DNA of 35,848 nucleotides from an uncultured Spirochaeta sp. GTDB taxonomy: Bacteria; Spirochaetota; Spirochaetia; DSM-27196; Alkalispirochaetaceae. Positions 25,262 through 34,355 of the stretch are shown here, one piece after another. Each line of letters starts with the position of its first letter. Position 1 is the stretch's first letter. A model generated the notes under the pieces. The model ran no database searches. It was not told the DNA's origin and worked only from the letters and a program-made list of their open reading frames with translations. A program made the translations under genes and the position numbers. The stretch lies in assembly GCA_913030605.1 (NCBI GenBank), contig CAJWEZ010000045.1:1-35848 (forward strand), in the 5' to 3' direction.

Positions 25262-25320
25262 GAGCGCTCCTTCGGCTGCGGTAGTACATACCAGAGTAGC
25301 CCCCGATTCCCGCCGGCGCA

Positions 25321-25336
25321 TCGAACGATCGTTCGA
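25321..25336. promoter_or_regulatory. Perfect 16-bp palindrome TCGAACGATCGTTCGA, candidate operator
   Basis: The palindrome lies in the 208-base gap between the divergent envelope-protein and CdaR-type genes, 134 bases before the regulator start. It is followed by TTTTTT, so on paper it also resembles a small terminator, but no gene upstream on the plus strand would need one. An operator for the adjacent regulator, or for the minus-strand cluster, is the better reading. Confidence 0.5.
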
Positions 25337-25469
25337 TTTTTTCGATTATCCTGCTGTGATTTCGGCGGCGGTTCCTGGAGCTTGCCGCCCCATAGGCCTC
25401 GCGGCGCGTTCTCGGTTTGCCGTTGATCGTGGCGCGTCGAATCGGGTGTACACTGGCCCGGGAGAAGTA

Positions 25470-26612
25470 GTGTTCAACGAGCAGATTGTCCAACGTTTTG
25501 TCGATCGCCTGTGCGACACGATCCACTACAACGTCAACGTGATGAACGAGGACGGGATCATCGTTGCGGCACGCGATGCTCACCGGATTGGCGTGTACCA
25601 CGAGCTTGCTCACGAGATCGTGCGCCGCCACAAGGACGTGGTTATCGCGCAAGAAGGCGACAAGTTGCCCCCCGGCGTCCTCCCCGGGGTCAACGTTCCC
25701 GTCTCCGATGGGCGACGCATCATCGGGGTCGTTGGTGTCACCGGCGACTACCGTGAGGTGGAGAGCGTGGCGTACGCGTTGAAGACATCTCTTGAGACGA
25801 TCGTCGAGTACGAGGCGGAACGCGAGCGGCTCCGCCGCCGGCAGGACCGCAAACGATTCCTCGCCTCATCGCTTCTCTACGACCCCGGCGCCCGCCGTAC
25901 GGATATCATCCGCGCGATGGACCTCCTCGGGTATCGCCATGACCTGTGTCGCGTCGCGGTACTCGTGGATACGCCGGGGGGTGAGGAAGCCTCGTTGGCG
26001 GTAATCAAGGCGAATCGGCTGCACACACCACGCGACATTACACTCCCAACGCGCGACGGCACCGTCGTCGTCTTCAAGGTTGTGTCGGAGGGGCGCACAC
26101 CGCGCATCGACGAGATCGCCGATGAGCTCATTGAGTACGGCGAGGCGCTCTCGGAGTCGGCGGCGCGCGACTGGCAGACGAAGCTCGCGTGCGTGTGCGG
26201 CAGCGTTCAGATCGACCCGCTGCGCTACCGCGACTCGTACGAGCACGCGCGGTGGCTCTCGCACGTCGAGCACACGTCGCGGTCTCCGGAGAAATCGACG
26301 CGCCTCTTCTTCGAACGAACCCTCGACTACGCGCTCGCACTTGTCCCGGAGGATGCGCTCGCCAGTCTCCTCTTGCCCCTGTCTCCGTTCCTCGACGACG
26401 AGCACGCCCACACCTACCTCGAGACGTTTCGTGCGCTCAGCGAGAGCAACATGAGCATCAAGGAGGCGGCGGCGCGCCTCTCGATCCATCGCAACACCGT
26501 TGTACTGCGCCTCCAGCGCGTCCGCGAGATCGCCGGCCTCGACCCTCTCAACCGCAGTCGCGACAGACGGATTCTGGAACTGGTACTCGCGACTGTGCAC
26601 GGTGGACAGTAG
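25470..26612 (+). CDS. cdaR: CdaR/PucR-type sugar diacid (glycerate) regulator
   Basis: The protein has 380 residues from the GTG at 25470, preceded by GGGAG. A longer open frame upstream covers the promoter region and was rejected. Residues 1-135 match the sugar diacid recognition domain: QIVQRFVDRL, VNVMNEDGIIVAARD, RIGVYHELAHEIV, GVLPGVNVPVSDGRRIIGVVGVTGD. A middle region is followed by a C-terminal PucR/HTH_30 domain at about 320-375 (LSESNMSIKEAAARLSIHRNTVVLRLQRVREIAGLDP). In E. coli CdaR activates D-glucarate, galactarate and glycerate genes in response to glycerate. Here the next genes are a GntP permease and glycerate kinase, which strongly supports the same role. Confidence 0.92.
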   Translation: MFNEQIVQRFVDRLCDTIHYNVNVMNEDGIIVAARDAHRIGVYHELAHEIVRRHKDVVIAQEGDKLPPGVLPGVNVPVSDGRRIIGVVGVTGDYREVESVAYALKTSLETIVEYEAERERLRRRQDRKRFLASSLLYDPGARRTDIIRAMDLLGYRHDLCRVAVLVDTPGGEEASLAVIKANRLHTPRDITLPTRDGTVVVFKVVSEGRTPRIDEIADELIEYGEALSESAARDWQTKLACVCGSVQIDPLRYRDSYEHARWLSHVEHTSRSPEKSTRLFFERTLDYALALVPEDALASLLLPLSPFLDDEHAHTYLETFRALSESNMSIKEAAARLSIHRNTVVLRLQRVREIAGLDPLNRSRDRRILELVLATVHGGQ

Positions 26613-26698
26613 AACGCTCCACCGGCAGCTACACCGCCCATTGCCCGCACCGTGCGGCGGCTCAACAATATCCGGAGACACAAGATATAGGAGGCGTT

Positions 26699-28030
26699 AT
26701 GGTTTCCGGTGGTATTGCATTAGTCATGTTGGTGGTGGCGGTGGTCGTCCTGATCTTCCTCACCGCACGGGTAAAGCTCAACGCGTTCGTTGCGCTCATC
26801 CTGGTGGCGTTCCTCTACGGCATCCTCACAGGTATGCCGTTGCTCGACATTATCGGGCACATCCGCGGCGGTTTCGGGGGCACCCTCGGGTACATTGGAA
26901 TTGTAATCGTGGCGGGGACGATAATGGGCACGATACTCGAGAAGACGGGCGCAGCGTTCTCGATGACGAACGCGATCCTGAGGCTCGTGGGGAAGAAACG
27001 CTCCCCGTTGGCGATGAGCATCGCGGGGTACGTCGTTTCAATTCCGGTGTTCTGCGACTCAGGCTACGTAATCCTCACCCCCCTCAACAAAGCGTTGGCG
27101 AAGGAAACGGGCAAGTCCATGGCGGTAATGTCCGTGGCGCTCGCCACAGGGTTGTACGCGACGCACACGATGGTGCCGCCGACGCCCGGTCCGATCGCCG
27201 CGGCGGGGCTCGTGGGCGCGGATCTTGGTGCGGTGATCGGCCTCGGACTCGTCGTCTCGATTCCGGCGATGATCGCAGGCTATCTGTGGGCGACGCTTTT
27301 TGCGAAGCGCTACAACATCGAGCCGCAGCTCGCCGAGGACTACGAATCGGTAAAGGCGAAGTACGGCGAACTCCCGTCGGCGTTCATGTCATTCCTGCCC
27401 CTCGTGGTGCCGATCGTCCTCATCCTCCTGAAATCGATCGCCGAGTTCCCGACGCAGCCGTTTGGTGAGGGTGGGTTCGCGACGTTCATCAGCTTCATAG
27501 GAGATCCGGTCACGGCGCTCATTCTCGGCGTTCTTCTGAGCTTTCTGCTGGTGAAGAAAGAGACGCTTGCCGAGGCGACGAGCGAGTGGACCGGCGAAGG
27601 AATCCGCAACGCGGCGCTCATCCTTGCGATAACCGGTGCCGGCGGTGCGTTTGGGCGAATCCTGCAGAACTCGCCGATGGTCGAGTTTATCGAGAATAAC
27701 CTCGCAACGTTGCCGCTCGGAATCCTTCTGCCCTTCATCGTTTCCGCAGCGATCAAGTCCGCACAGGGTTCCTCGACAGTCGCGATAATCACGACCGCGT
27801 CGATCATGGCTCCGCTCCTGTCGGGACTCGGTCTCAGCCCGGCGTTGACCGTTATCTCGATCGGCGCCGGCGCGATGGTTATCTCCCACGCCAACGACTC
27901 GTACTTCTGGGTCGTCTCGCAGTTCTCCGATATGGACGTGAAGACGGCGTACAAAGCGTACACATCGTCGACGTTGGTGGAAGGCGTTGCCGCATTCGCG
28001 GTCGTTATCGTCCTTTCGATCTTCATCTGA
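26699..28030 (+). CDS. GntP-family gluconate/glycerate:H+ symporter
   Basis: The protein has 443 residues with a consensus AGGAGG six bases before the ATG at 26699. It is almost entirely hydrophobic, with 12 or more helices. GntP family motifs are present: GFGGTLGYIGIVIVAGTIMG, EKTGAAFSM, YVVSIPVFCDSGYVIL, THTMVPPTPGPIAAAG, and the C-terminal SAAIKSAQGSSTVAIITTAS and ISHANDSYFWVVSQF. The family imports gluconate and related sugar acids. Between a CdaR-type regulator and a glycerate kinase, D-glycerate is the most likely substrate. It is 86 bases downstream of the regulator gene and is followed by a strong hairpin. Confidence 0.93.
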   Translation: MVSGGIALVMLVVAVVVLIFLTARVKLNAFVALILVAFLYGILTGMPLLDIIGHIRGGFGGTLGYIGIVIVAGTIMGTILEKTGAAFSMTNAILRLVGKKRSPLAMSIAGYVVSIPVFCDSGYVILTPLNKALAKETGKSMAVMSVALATGLYATHTMVPPTPGPIAAAGLVGADLGAVIGLGLVVSIPAMIAGYLWATLFAKRYNIEPQLAEDYESVKAKYGELPSAFMSFLPLVVPIVLILLKSIAEFPTQPFGEGGFATFISFIGDPVTALILGVLLSFLLVKKETLAEATSEWTGEGIRNAALILAITGAGGAFGRILQNSPMVEFIENNLATLPLGILLPFIVSAAIKSAQGSSTVAIITTASIMAPLLSGLGLSPALTVISIGAGAMVISHANDSYFWVVSQFSDMDVKTAYKAYTSSTLVEGVAAFAVVIVLSIFI

Positions 28031-28039
28031 TACACATGT

Positions 28040-28066
28040 CCCGCGGAACGCGAGTCGTTCCGCGGG
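28040..28066 (+). terminator. Strong hairpin just after the GntP gene
   Basis: CCCGCGGAAC (28040-28049) pairs perfectly with GTTCCGCGGG (28057-28066) across a seven-base loop, ten bases after the permease stop. No T tract follows. It may be a partial terminator or an mRNA end-stabiliser separating permease expression from the TPR and kinase genes. It also argues against the ATG at 28036 as the next gene's start. Confidence 0.6.
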
Positions 28067-28095
28067 CTCACTCAACGCGCAACTCGAAACACGCA

Positions 28096-28740
28096 ATGAA
28101 AACGATTCGAATCGCGGTGCGAGAGCGCCGCGCACTCAACTGCTTCGTCTCCGGTGACTATCAGCGCGCCCGCGCGCACTTCCGTGCGATCGAGCGGATC
28201 GATCCCGCGCACCCGGGGATCAATCACAACCTCGCGCTTGTGGCGATGGCGCAGGGTGAATACGCCGAGGCGGAAACGCGGCTGCTCGACGAGCTGGAGC
28301 GTCTGGGGGACTACTACCCGCGCCTGCGCGTCCTGGCCGACACGTACTATGCGTGGGGCAAGCGGATCGACGCCCGTACGTTCTACCGCCGCGCCCTTGC
28401 GCAGGAAGAGGCGGCGCGCGCCCACGCCCTCATCGAGGAGCGAATCGCGATCTGCGACGATCCGCGTCGTTTCGACGACGCATGCACCTCCGTGTCGCGC
28501 CACCGCGAGGGTGTGGATTTGGAGGGGGCGGGGAGGACAGACGCGGCGATCGAGGCGTACCGCGAAGCGATAGCGCTCGATCCAACGAACATCCCGGCAC
28601 TCAACAACCTTGGGGCGCTGCTCATGAACGCGCGCGGCGAGTTTGACGCCGCCGCGGATCTGTTTTCGCGCGCCCTCGAGTGGGAGCCGGCTGAGTGGAT
28701 CGCCGAGAACCTCGAAAAGGCACGCCGGGGGCGACGATGA
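28096..28740 (+). CDS. TPR-repeat protein in the glycerate operon
   Basis: The protein has 214 residues from the ATG at 28096; there is no clear ribosome site, and an earlier ATG at 28036 would place the hairpin inside the gene. It has at least four tetratricopeptide-like helix pairs: ALNCFVSGDYQRARAHFRAI / DPAHPGINHNLALVAMAQGEY; YYPRLRVLADTYYAWGKRID; REGVDLEGAGRTDAAIEAYR / LDPTNIPALNNLGALLMNAR; GEFDAAADLFSRALEWEP. No signal peptide is present, so it is probably a cytoplasmic scaffold. Its stop overlaps the start of glycerate kinase in an ATGA, so translation of the two is coupled. Why a TPR protein sits here is unknown; a binding partner such as the kinase is possible. Confidence 0.82.
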   Translation: MKTIRIAVRERRALNCFVSGDYQRARAHFRAIERIDPAHPGINHNLALVAMAQGEYAEAETRLLDELERLGDYYPRLRVLADTYYAWGKRIDARTFYRRALAQEEAARAHALIEERIAICDDPRRFDDACTSVSRHREGVDLEGAGRTDAAIEAYREAIALDPTNIPALNNLGALLMNARGEFDAAADLFSRALEWEPAEWIAENLEKARRGRR

Positions 28741-30089
28741 ACCGCGCGGCGACGGAGGAAATCTTTCGCGCCGCGGTGGCGCGTGTGGACCCGGTGGCGA
28801 TGGTGGAAGAGTGTGTGAGTCTCGATGGCGACATGCTCGTTGTCACCGCCGGCGACCGTCGCCGAAGCGTTGACCTTTCCGCGTTTCGCGAGATCTGGGT
28901 CGTTGGTGCGGGAAAGGCGAGTGCGCGGATGGCACTGGGACTCGAGCGCGTCCTCGGCGAACGGATAGCTCGCGGGCTCGTGGCGGTGAAGTACGGCCAC
29001 ACCGAGGAGCTTAATCGGGTCGAGCTCGTGGAAGCCGGACATCCCATACCCGACGAACAGAGCGTCGCGGCGGCGCACGCAATCGCGGAGATTGCAGACG
29101 CCGCGGACCAAGAAACACTCGTGATCATCCTCGTTTCCGGAGGTGGATCGGCGCTTCTCACCTCCCCGTACCGCGATACGCGGTTTACCCTTTCCCTGGA
29201 CGACATACAGACCACGACGAGACTTCTGCTGGAGTGCGGGGCTCCGATTCAGCAGATCAACACGGTGCGCAAGCACCTCTCGGCGATCGCCGGCGGGCGC
29301 TTGTGCGCCCGCCTGTATCCGGCAACCGTCCTCACGCTTATCCTCTCGGACGTCGTCGGCGACAGCCTGGAAAACATCGCCAGCGGGCTCACAACTCCCG
29401 ATCCGGCTACCTTTTCCAACGCCCTCGAAATAGTAGAGCGCTTCGCGATCGCCGACCGCCTCCCGGCCGTTGTGCGCGCCCTCCTGAACGCCGGGGTGGC
29501 GGGTGAGGTCCCGGACACGCCGGGACCGGACGACGTGTCGTTTGCTCGCGTCGACAACATCCTCGTTGGGACCAACGCTTTGGCGATCGAGGCCGCGCGG
29601 ACGGCTGCGGAGCGTCTCGGCTTCAACACCGTCGCGCTGAGTTCACAAATCACCGGCGAGGCGGCGGAGGTTGCGAAGTTCTACGCAGGGATCGCGCGTG
29701 AGGTCGTTCGCGGGCCGATGCTCGCCGGAACCCCGGCTTGTATCCTCGGGGGTGGTGAGACGACGGTGACGATTCGCGGAGACGGACTCGGGGGACGCAA
29801 CCAGGAGCTCGCGCTGGCGTTTGTCCGGGAGATCGAGGGAGACGCGGAGGCGTTTCGCGGCGTCACCTTCCTTTCCGGGGCAACCGATGGCAACGACGGC
29901 CCCACCGACGCCGCCGGCGCGTTTGCCGCCGCCGAGGTGGTGGCGCGCGCGATCGCCGTCGGGGCCTCGGCAGACGACGCACTGGCGCGCAACGACTCCT
30001 ACACGTTTTTTGGCGCCACCGGAGATCTCCTCAAGACGGGGCCGACCAACACCAACGTGTGCGATATTCACGTTCTCCTCGTGGAATAG
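28737..30089 (+). CDS. Glycerate 2-kinase, class II (DUF4147/MOFRL family)
   Basis: The protein has 450 residues and its ATG overlaps the stop of the TPR gene. The N-terminal DUF4147 domain includes IWVVGAGKASARMA, VVKYGH-like VAVKYGH, EAGHPIPDEQS, LVSGGGSALL and QINTVRKHLSAIAGGRLC. The C-terminal MOFRL domain includes LGGGETTVTIRGDGLGGRNQELALA, then FLSGATDGNDGPTDAAGAF and FFGATGDLLKTGPTNTNVCD. The family phosphorylates D-glycerate with ATP to 2-phosphoglycerate, feeding lower glycolysis. With the CdaR-type regulator and GntP permease this makes a complete glycerate uptake-and-use module. Confidence 0.95.
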   Translation: MNRAATEEIFRAAVARVDPVAMVEECVSLDGDMLVVTAGDRRRSVDLSAFREIWVVGAGKASARMALGLERVLGERIARGLVAVKYGHTEELNRVELVEAGHPIPDEQSVAAAHAIAEIADAADQETLVIILVSGGGSALLTSPYRDTRFTLSLDDIQTTTRLLLECGAPIQQINTVRKHLSAIAGGRLCARLYPATVLTLILSDVVGDSLENIASGLTTPDPATFSNALEIVERFAIADRLPAVVRALLNAGVAGEVPDTPGPDDVSFARVDNILVGTNALAIEAARTAAERLGFNTVALSSQITGEAAEVAKFYAGIAREVVRGPMLAGTPACILGGGETTVTIRGDGLGGRNQELALAFVREIEGDAEAFRGVTFLSGATDGNDGPTDAAGAFAAAEVVARAIAVGASADDALARNDSYTFFGATGDLLKTGPTNTNVCDIHVLLVE

Positions 30090-30390
30090 CACGATCCCCA
30101 GGCCGCACGAGCGCAGCACGAAACCTCAATCGGGTCAGGTTTGGATCGATTCGCACACACTCCATATGACAACCCTTCCCGTAATACCAGGTACTGGACT
30201 CTCCGCCACGTCAGGACAGCGCGCCGACCGTTTGGTAGGCAAAACGCTGGCATTCGCCGTGGTGCCGAACTATGATTTCCGAGGGTGGGTTTCCAGTAAC
30301 GAAGGAGCATCGCGGCGCGTTCTCCGTCCGACGACCGCTCGCTGCGTGGTGGAAACGAAACCACATATCATTTGAAGGAAGTACAGACGG
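30090..30390 (+). other. 301-base gap before the chemoreceptor gene
   Basis: No gene, RNA or clear terminator is visible. TTGGAT and TATGAC around 30145-30175 could be weak promoter boxes 18 bases apart, but the match is poor. GAAGGAAG near 30374-30381 is the ribosome site of the next gene. Confidence 0.5.
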
Positions 30391-32474
30391 GTGAAGCACA
30401 AAAAGGTGATGCGCCGGAACCTTACGGCGACCGCATTGGCAGGGGTGATCGTCACGGCGGCGGTAACGGGACTCACCGGGTACTACTCCGCGCAGGCGGC
30501 GTTGACCCAGGAGGCAACGAAGTACCTCTCGCAACTGCGGGATTCCACGTCGCAGATGATTTCGGCGTGGTTTTCCGAGCGTGTCCTGGAGGTTCAGTCG
30601 CTGGCGAGAGACAATACGATCGAGGAATTTCTGGCAAACGGGGACGCCCCGGACCCCGCATCTGCGGCGAGCCAACGTCTCGTGGAGGTGGTGTCTCTGT
30701 CTCGGTGGTATGAGGCGATAAGCCTCGCCGACGCCGAGGGACTGGTGGTAGCGGCCTCGGACGCGCACGTGGTCGGGAACCTTCGCGTGCCGGATCGCAC
30801 TATTTCACCAGCGCGATGGCGGGTGAGACGTTTATCTCCAGCGTGGAGATCAGCCGCGGCTCCGGAAACCCGGTATTCTTCGTTGCGACGCCGGTGGTTG
30901 TGGACGGGGTGACGCTGGGGGTTCTGACGCTCGTCGTCGACGTGGGGATGTTCAACGAGTCATTCGTCGACCCGATCAACGTGGGTGAAACAGGGTACGT
31001 GGTGGTGTACGCCGACGACGGAACGATCCTCGTACACCCCAACCTCGAGCTCGTGCTCGAATCCAGCGTGGCCGATCTCGAAGGGGGAGAACAACTCGTC
31101 GAGTCCCCCGAGGGCATCGGGCGGATCACAGCCGAAGGAACGGACGTCGTGGCGATTTGGAGCCACGACAGGGAGACCGGATTCAACATCGCCCTCGTTT
31201 TGGACACCGCGGAGCTATCGGCCCCGCTCCAGCAGCTCCGAACGCGGTCGATCCTGTTTTCCGTGATCGTGCTTACGGTGTTCACCGTCATCGTGTTTGT
31301 CCTCACGGGACACTTCATTCGTCCGCTCCATGCCGTGACGCTCGCGATGGAGGATGTTGCCACCGGGGACGCGGATCTCACGCGCTCACTGGGGATCACG
31401 GGAAATCACGAGATCGGGAGGCTGGCGCGCAACTTCGATGCTTTTGTCGCCGGGCTCAACACGATCGTTCGGAATATCCGGGAAGTGGTGCACGAGACGT
31501 CGGCGGTACGCGGTACGCTCGCAACGGTGGCGGAGGAAAGCGCGAGCTCGACGCACCAGATCCAGAGCAACGTCTCGTCGATCGGTGGGCAAATCGAGAA
31601 CCTCGACGGCATCGTGAGAGACTCCGCCGGCCGTGTCGCCGGTATCGCCTCGTCGATCTCGACCCTCGACGGGAAGATCCACGATCAGAACGCGGCGATC
31701 GAAGAGTCTACCGCGGCGATCGAGGAGATGATGGCGTCAACCAAGACGGTGGAGCAGGTCGTCCGCGCGAAGCAGGCGGCGCTGGAGCAACTGCGCGAGA
31801 TCGCCCGCGACGGTGGAAGTCTCGTGGAGGCGACGAGCCGCGAGATCAACGACATCGAATCGAAGATCGACAGCCTGGTTGAGACCAATGCCGTGATCAA
31901 CCAGATCGCGGCCCAGACAAACCTCCTGGCGATGAACGCCGCGATCGAGGCGGCGCACGCCGGCGACGCGGGGCGTGGGTTTGCCGTGGTGGCGAGCGAG
32001 ATCCGAAAACTCGCGGAGTCCGCGGGAACCAACGCCAACTCGATCAACGCCTCGCTCCAGGACATCGTGCAGCGGGTGCAGTCCGCCTCGCAGTCGGGGA
32101 CGGAGATGCGCACCTCCTACGGCAGGATCGGGAGTGAGATCGAGGAGATGTCCGACGCGCTCGACGAAGTGGCGACGAGCATCGTCGAACTCTCACACGG
32201 GAGCGAAGAGATCACAAAGAGCGTCCAGCTCCTCTCCGGCGCGAGCGTCGAGGTGCGCGAGGGATCGCAGAGCATCAGCTCGGACTCCGAAGAGATCCGC
32301 AAGATGATGGAACGCGTGAAAGAGATTTCCGTCTCCGTCCTCGGCGGGATTCGCGAGATCGAGACGGGGATCGGTGTCGTCGATCGCTCGGTGCGCGAGG
32401 TGCACACCCAGAGCGAGACGCTCGGCGCCAACGTCGAACGCCTCACGAACGAGACCAACCGTTTCATCGTGTAG
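30391..32474 (+). pseudogene. Methyl-accepting chemotaxis protein (dCache type), single frameshift
   Basis: Two overlapping frames together encode one receptor of about 694 residues. Frame one, from the GTG at 30391, has a transmembrane helix (residues 9-30) and the first half of an extracytoplasmic dCache domain, up to NLRVPDR near 30795. Frame two continues it with [19 protein letters not shown] from 30801. It then gives the rest of dCache, a second helix (about 31245-31310), a HAMP domain and the signalling domain. The signalling tip is [35 protein letters not shown], as in all MCPs. Exactly one base is missing at about 30799. The signalling part could be made alone from the ATG at 30816, but it would lack half of the sensor. 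The cause is a real mutation or a sequencing error. It lies downstream of the glycerate operon; the ligand is unknown. Confidence 0.88.
30796..30803 (+). other. Frameshift site in the chemoreceptor gene
   Basis: The bases CGCACTAT read Arg-Thr-Ile in the first frame. Adding one base before AC restores Arg-(His/Asp/Asn)-Tyr-Phe-Thr-Ser, the typical DRxYF motif of dCache domains. No slippery heptamer or downstream structure suggests programmed shifting. Confidence 0.75.
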
Positions 32475-32482
32475 CGTGGACG

Positions 32483-32526
32483 CCCTGCGCGTGGTGTTCC
32501 TCCACGTGAGGAACGCCCACGCAGGG
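32483..32526 (+). terminator. Long imperfect hairpin after the chemoreceptor gene
   Basis: CCCTGCG (32483-32489) pairs with CGCAGGG (32520-32526) and GTTCCTC with GAGGAAC near the tip, with mismatches between. It starts nine bases after the receptor stop and lies before the helicase gene. No T tract follows, so it is a probable but unproven terminator. Confidence 0.55.
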
Positions 32527-32625
32527 CCACATTGACTTCGCTCTCGCTTTCGCGTAGTGTTATCGCACTATTCGGATTCCTGCCCACCTTTCCATCCGGT
32601 TTTTGAGAATCCAAAGCGAGGATAT

Positions 32626-34353
32626 GTGACCACATTTACAGACCTGGGGCTCATCCCGGACCTTCTCGACGCAATCTCTGCGCGCGGATTCGAAACACCG
32701 ACACCCATTCAAGCGGAAATGATCCCCTTTGTACTCAACGAGGAGCGGGATGTAACCGGACTGGCGCAGACAGGCACCGGCAAGACCGCCGCGTTCGCCC
32801 TTCCAACCCTTCAGAAACTCGATCTCGACAATCGCTCGATACAGCTCCTCGTGCTTACCCCGACTCGGGAGCTCGGCATGCAGGTGTCGCGGGAGATCGC
32901 CGACTACGGTCGAAACCTGAACGGTCTGCGTACCGCCATCGTATACGGCGGAGCCCCCTTTGGCCCGCAGATTCGGGATCTCAAGGCGGGGGCGCAGGTG
33001 GTAACCGCGACTCCCGGGCGCCTCAAGGATCTCCTCGAGAAGGGAATCGCCGACCTGTCGACGCTGCGGTTTCTCGTTCTCGATGAGGCGGACCAGATGC
33101 TCGACATGGGATTCAAGGATGACCTCGACGCGATCCTCGAGGCGGCAAACCCGGACCGGCAGACGCTCCTCTTCTCCGCTACGATGCCGCCGGCGGTGGC
33201 GCGCATCGCCTCGAGCTACATGAAGGACCCGCACGAAATCGTCTCGGGCACCAGAAACCAGGGTACGAGCAACGTGGCGCACCACTACTACCGCGTCCAC
33301 GCCGGCGACAAGTACGCGGCGCTCCGCAGACTCATCGACGTTCAGACCGACATGTACGGCATCATCTTTTGCAGGACTCGAGAGGGAGTGAAGGACGTCG
33401 TCCATCGGCTGTCCCGCGACGGCTACGCCGCCGATGCGCTCCACGGTGAGCTCTCGCAGAGCCAGCGCGACTCGGTGATGCGACGCTTCCGGCAAGGCAA
33501 TCCCGCGCTCCTCGTTGCCACCGACGTGGCCGCCCGGGGACTCGACGTCGACAACCTGAGCCACGTCGTCCACTACGACCTCCCGGATGAGATCGCCGCG
33601 TACACACACAGAAGCGGTCGGACCGGCCGCGCCGGAAAGAGCGGCTCCTCCCTCGCGCTCGTCAATCTCAAGGAAGGGCACAAGATCCGCCGTATCGAGC
33701 AGACACTTGGCCGGAGAATGGAAGAAGCGAAGATCCCGAGCGGAAAGGACATCTGCAACTCCCGGCTCGTGGAACTCCTCGACCGCGTTACCTCGGTGGA
33801 GGTAGACGAGGACGCTATCGCGCCCTACCTCCAGTCGGTCAGGGACTCCCTCGACGGGCTCGGCCGAGAAGAGCTCCTTCAGCGCCTTATCTCCGTGGAG
33901 TTCAATCGAATCCTGGCGGACTACGGCGGCGCTCCTGACCTCAATCCGTCGCCGCACCCGAACAAGAGCCGCAAGAACGGACTGCGCACGTACGCCGATC
34001 GGCAGTTCAAGCCGAAAGGAAGACCGGCCGGCGGCATGGTGCGCCTTCGGTTCAACGTCGGCCGACGCGAGGGCGTACTGCCCCCGCAACTCATCGGGAT
34101 CATCAACCAGTCGACGCAATCCCACGACATTCACCTCGGCCGCATCGACATCGGTTCCGAGTCCAGCGACATCCAGGTGGAGGCGAGGATGGCCGCCCGC
34201 GTGAAAAGCGCCGTCGCCGGCACCGCCTACCGCGGCAAGGACCTCCGCGTCGAGCAGGTGGAATCCAACGCTGTGCGCGGTCCGAAACCCGGAAAGCGCA
34301 CCGCCGACCCTCGCCGCACCGCCGGCGGCAAAAAGAAGGCGAAGCGGAAGTAG
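32626..34353 (+). CDS. DEAD-box ATP-dependent RNA helicase with DbpA-like RNA-binding domain
   Basis: The protein has 575 residues from the GTG at 32626 (GAGG just upstream); the frame stays open further upstream but the protein homology starts here with FTDLGLIPDLLDAI. Helicase motifs in order are Q motif GFETPTPIQ (21-29), Walker A AQTGTGKT (47-54), PTRELGMQ, DEAD (153-156), SAT (184-186), IIFCRTREGV and HRSGRTGR (328-335). A middle region leads to a DbpA-type RNA-binding domain at about 470-545 (MVRLRFNVGRREGVLPPQLIGIINQ), then a Lys/Arg-rich tail ending in GGKKKAKRK. The protein unwinds RNA duplexes in ribosome assembly or mRNA turnover, as DeaD/CsdA and DbpA do. It appears to be a single-gene unit. 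Confidence 0.94.
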   Translation: MTTFTDLGLIPDLLDAISARGFETPTPIQAEMIPFVLNEERDVTGLAQTGTGKTAAFALPTLQKLDLDNRSIQLLVLTPTRELGMQVSREIADYGRNLNGLRTAIVYGGAPFGPQIRDLKAGAQVVTATPGRLKDLLEKGIADLSTLRFLVLDEADQMLDMGFKDDLDAILEAANPDRQTLLFSATMPPAVARIASSYMKDPHEIVSGTRNQGTSNVAHHYYRVHAGDKYAALRRLIDVQTDMYGIIFCRTREGVKDVVHRLSRDGYAADALHGELSQSQRDSVMRRFRQGNPALLVATDVAARGLDVDNLSHVVHYDLPDEIAAYTHRSGRTGRAGKSGSSLALVNLKEGHKIRRIEQTLGRRMEEAKIPSGKDICNSRLVELLDRVTSVEVDEDAIAPYLQSVRDSLDGLGREELLQRLISVEFNRILADYGGAPDLNPSPHPNKSRKNGLRTYADRQFKPKGRPAGGMVRLRFNVGRREGVLPPQLIGIINQSTQSHDIHLGRIDIGSESSDIQVEARMAARVKSAVAGTAYRGKDLRVEQVESNAVRGPKPGKRTADPRRTAGGKKKAKRK

Positions 34354-34355
34354 CG

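Noticed and set aside
25321..25342. Intrinsic terminator at the 16-bp palindrome plus T run
   Set aside because: No transcript on the plus strand ends there, and the stem is only six A/T-containing pairs. An operator is more likely.
30796..30803. Programmed ribosomal frameshifting in the chemoreceptor
   Set aside because: There is no slippery heptamer, stimulatory hairpin or internal ribosome-site pattern, and the family is not known to use it. A plain one-base loss is simpler.
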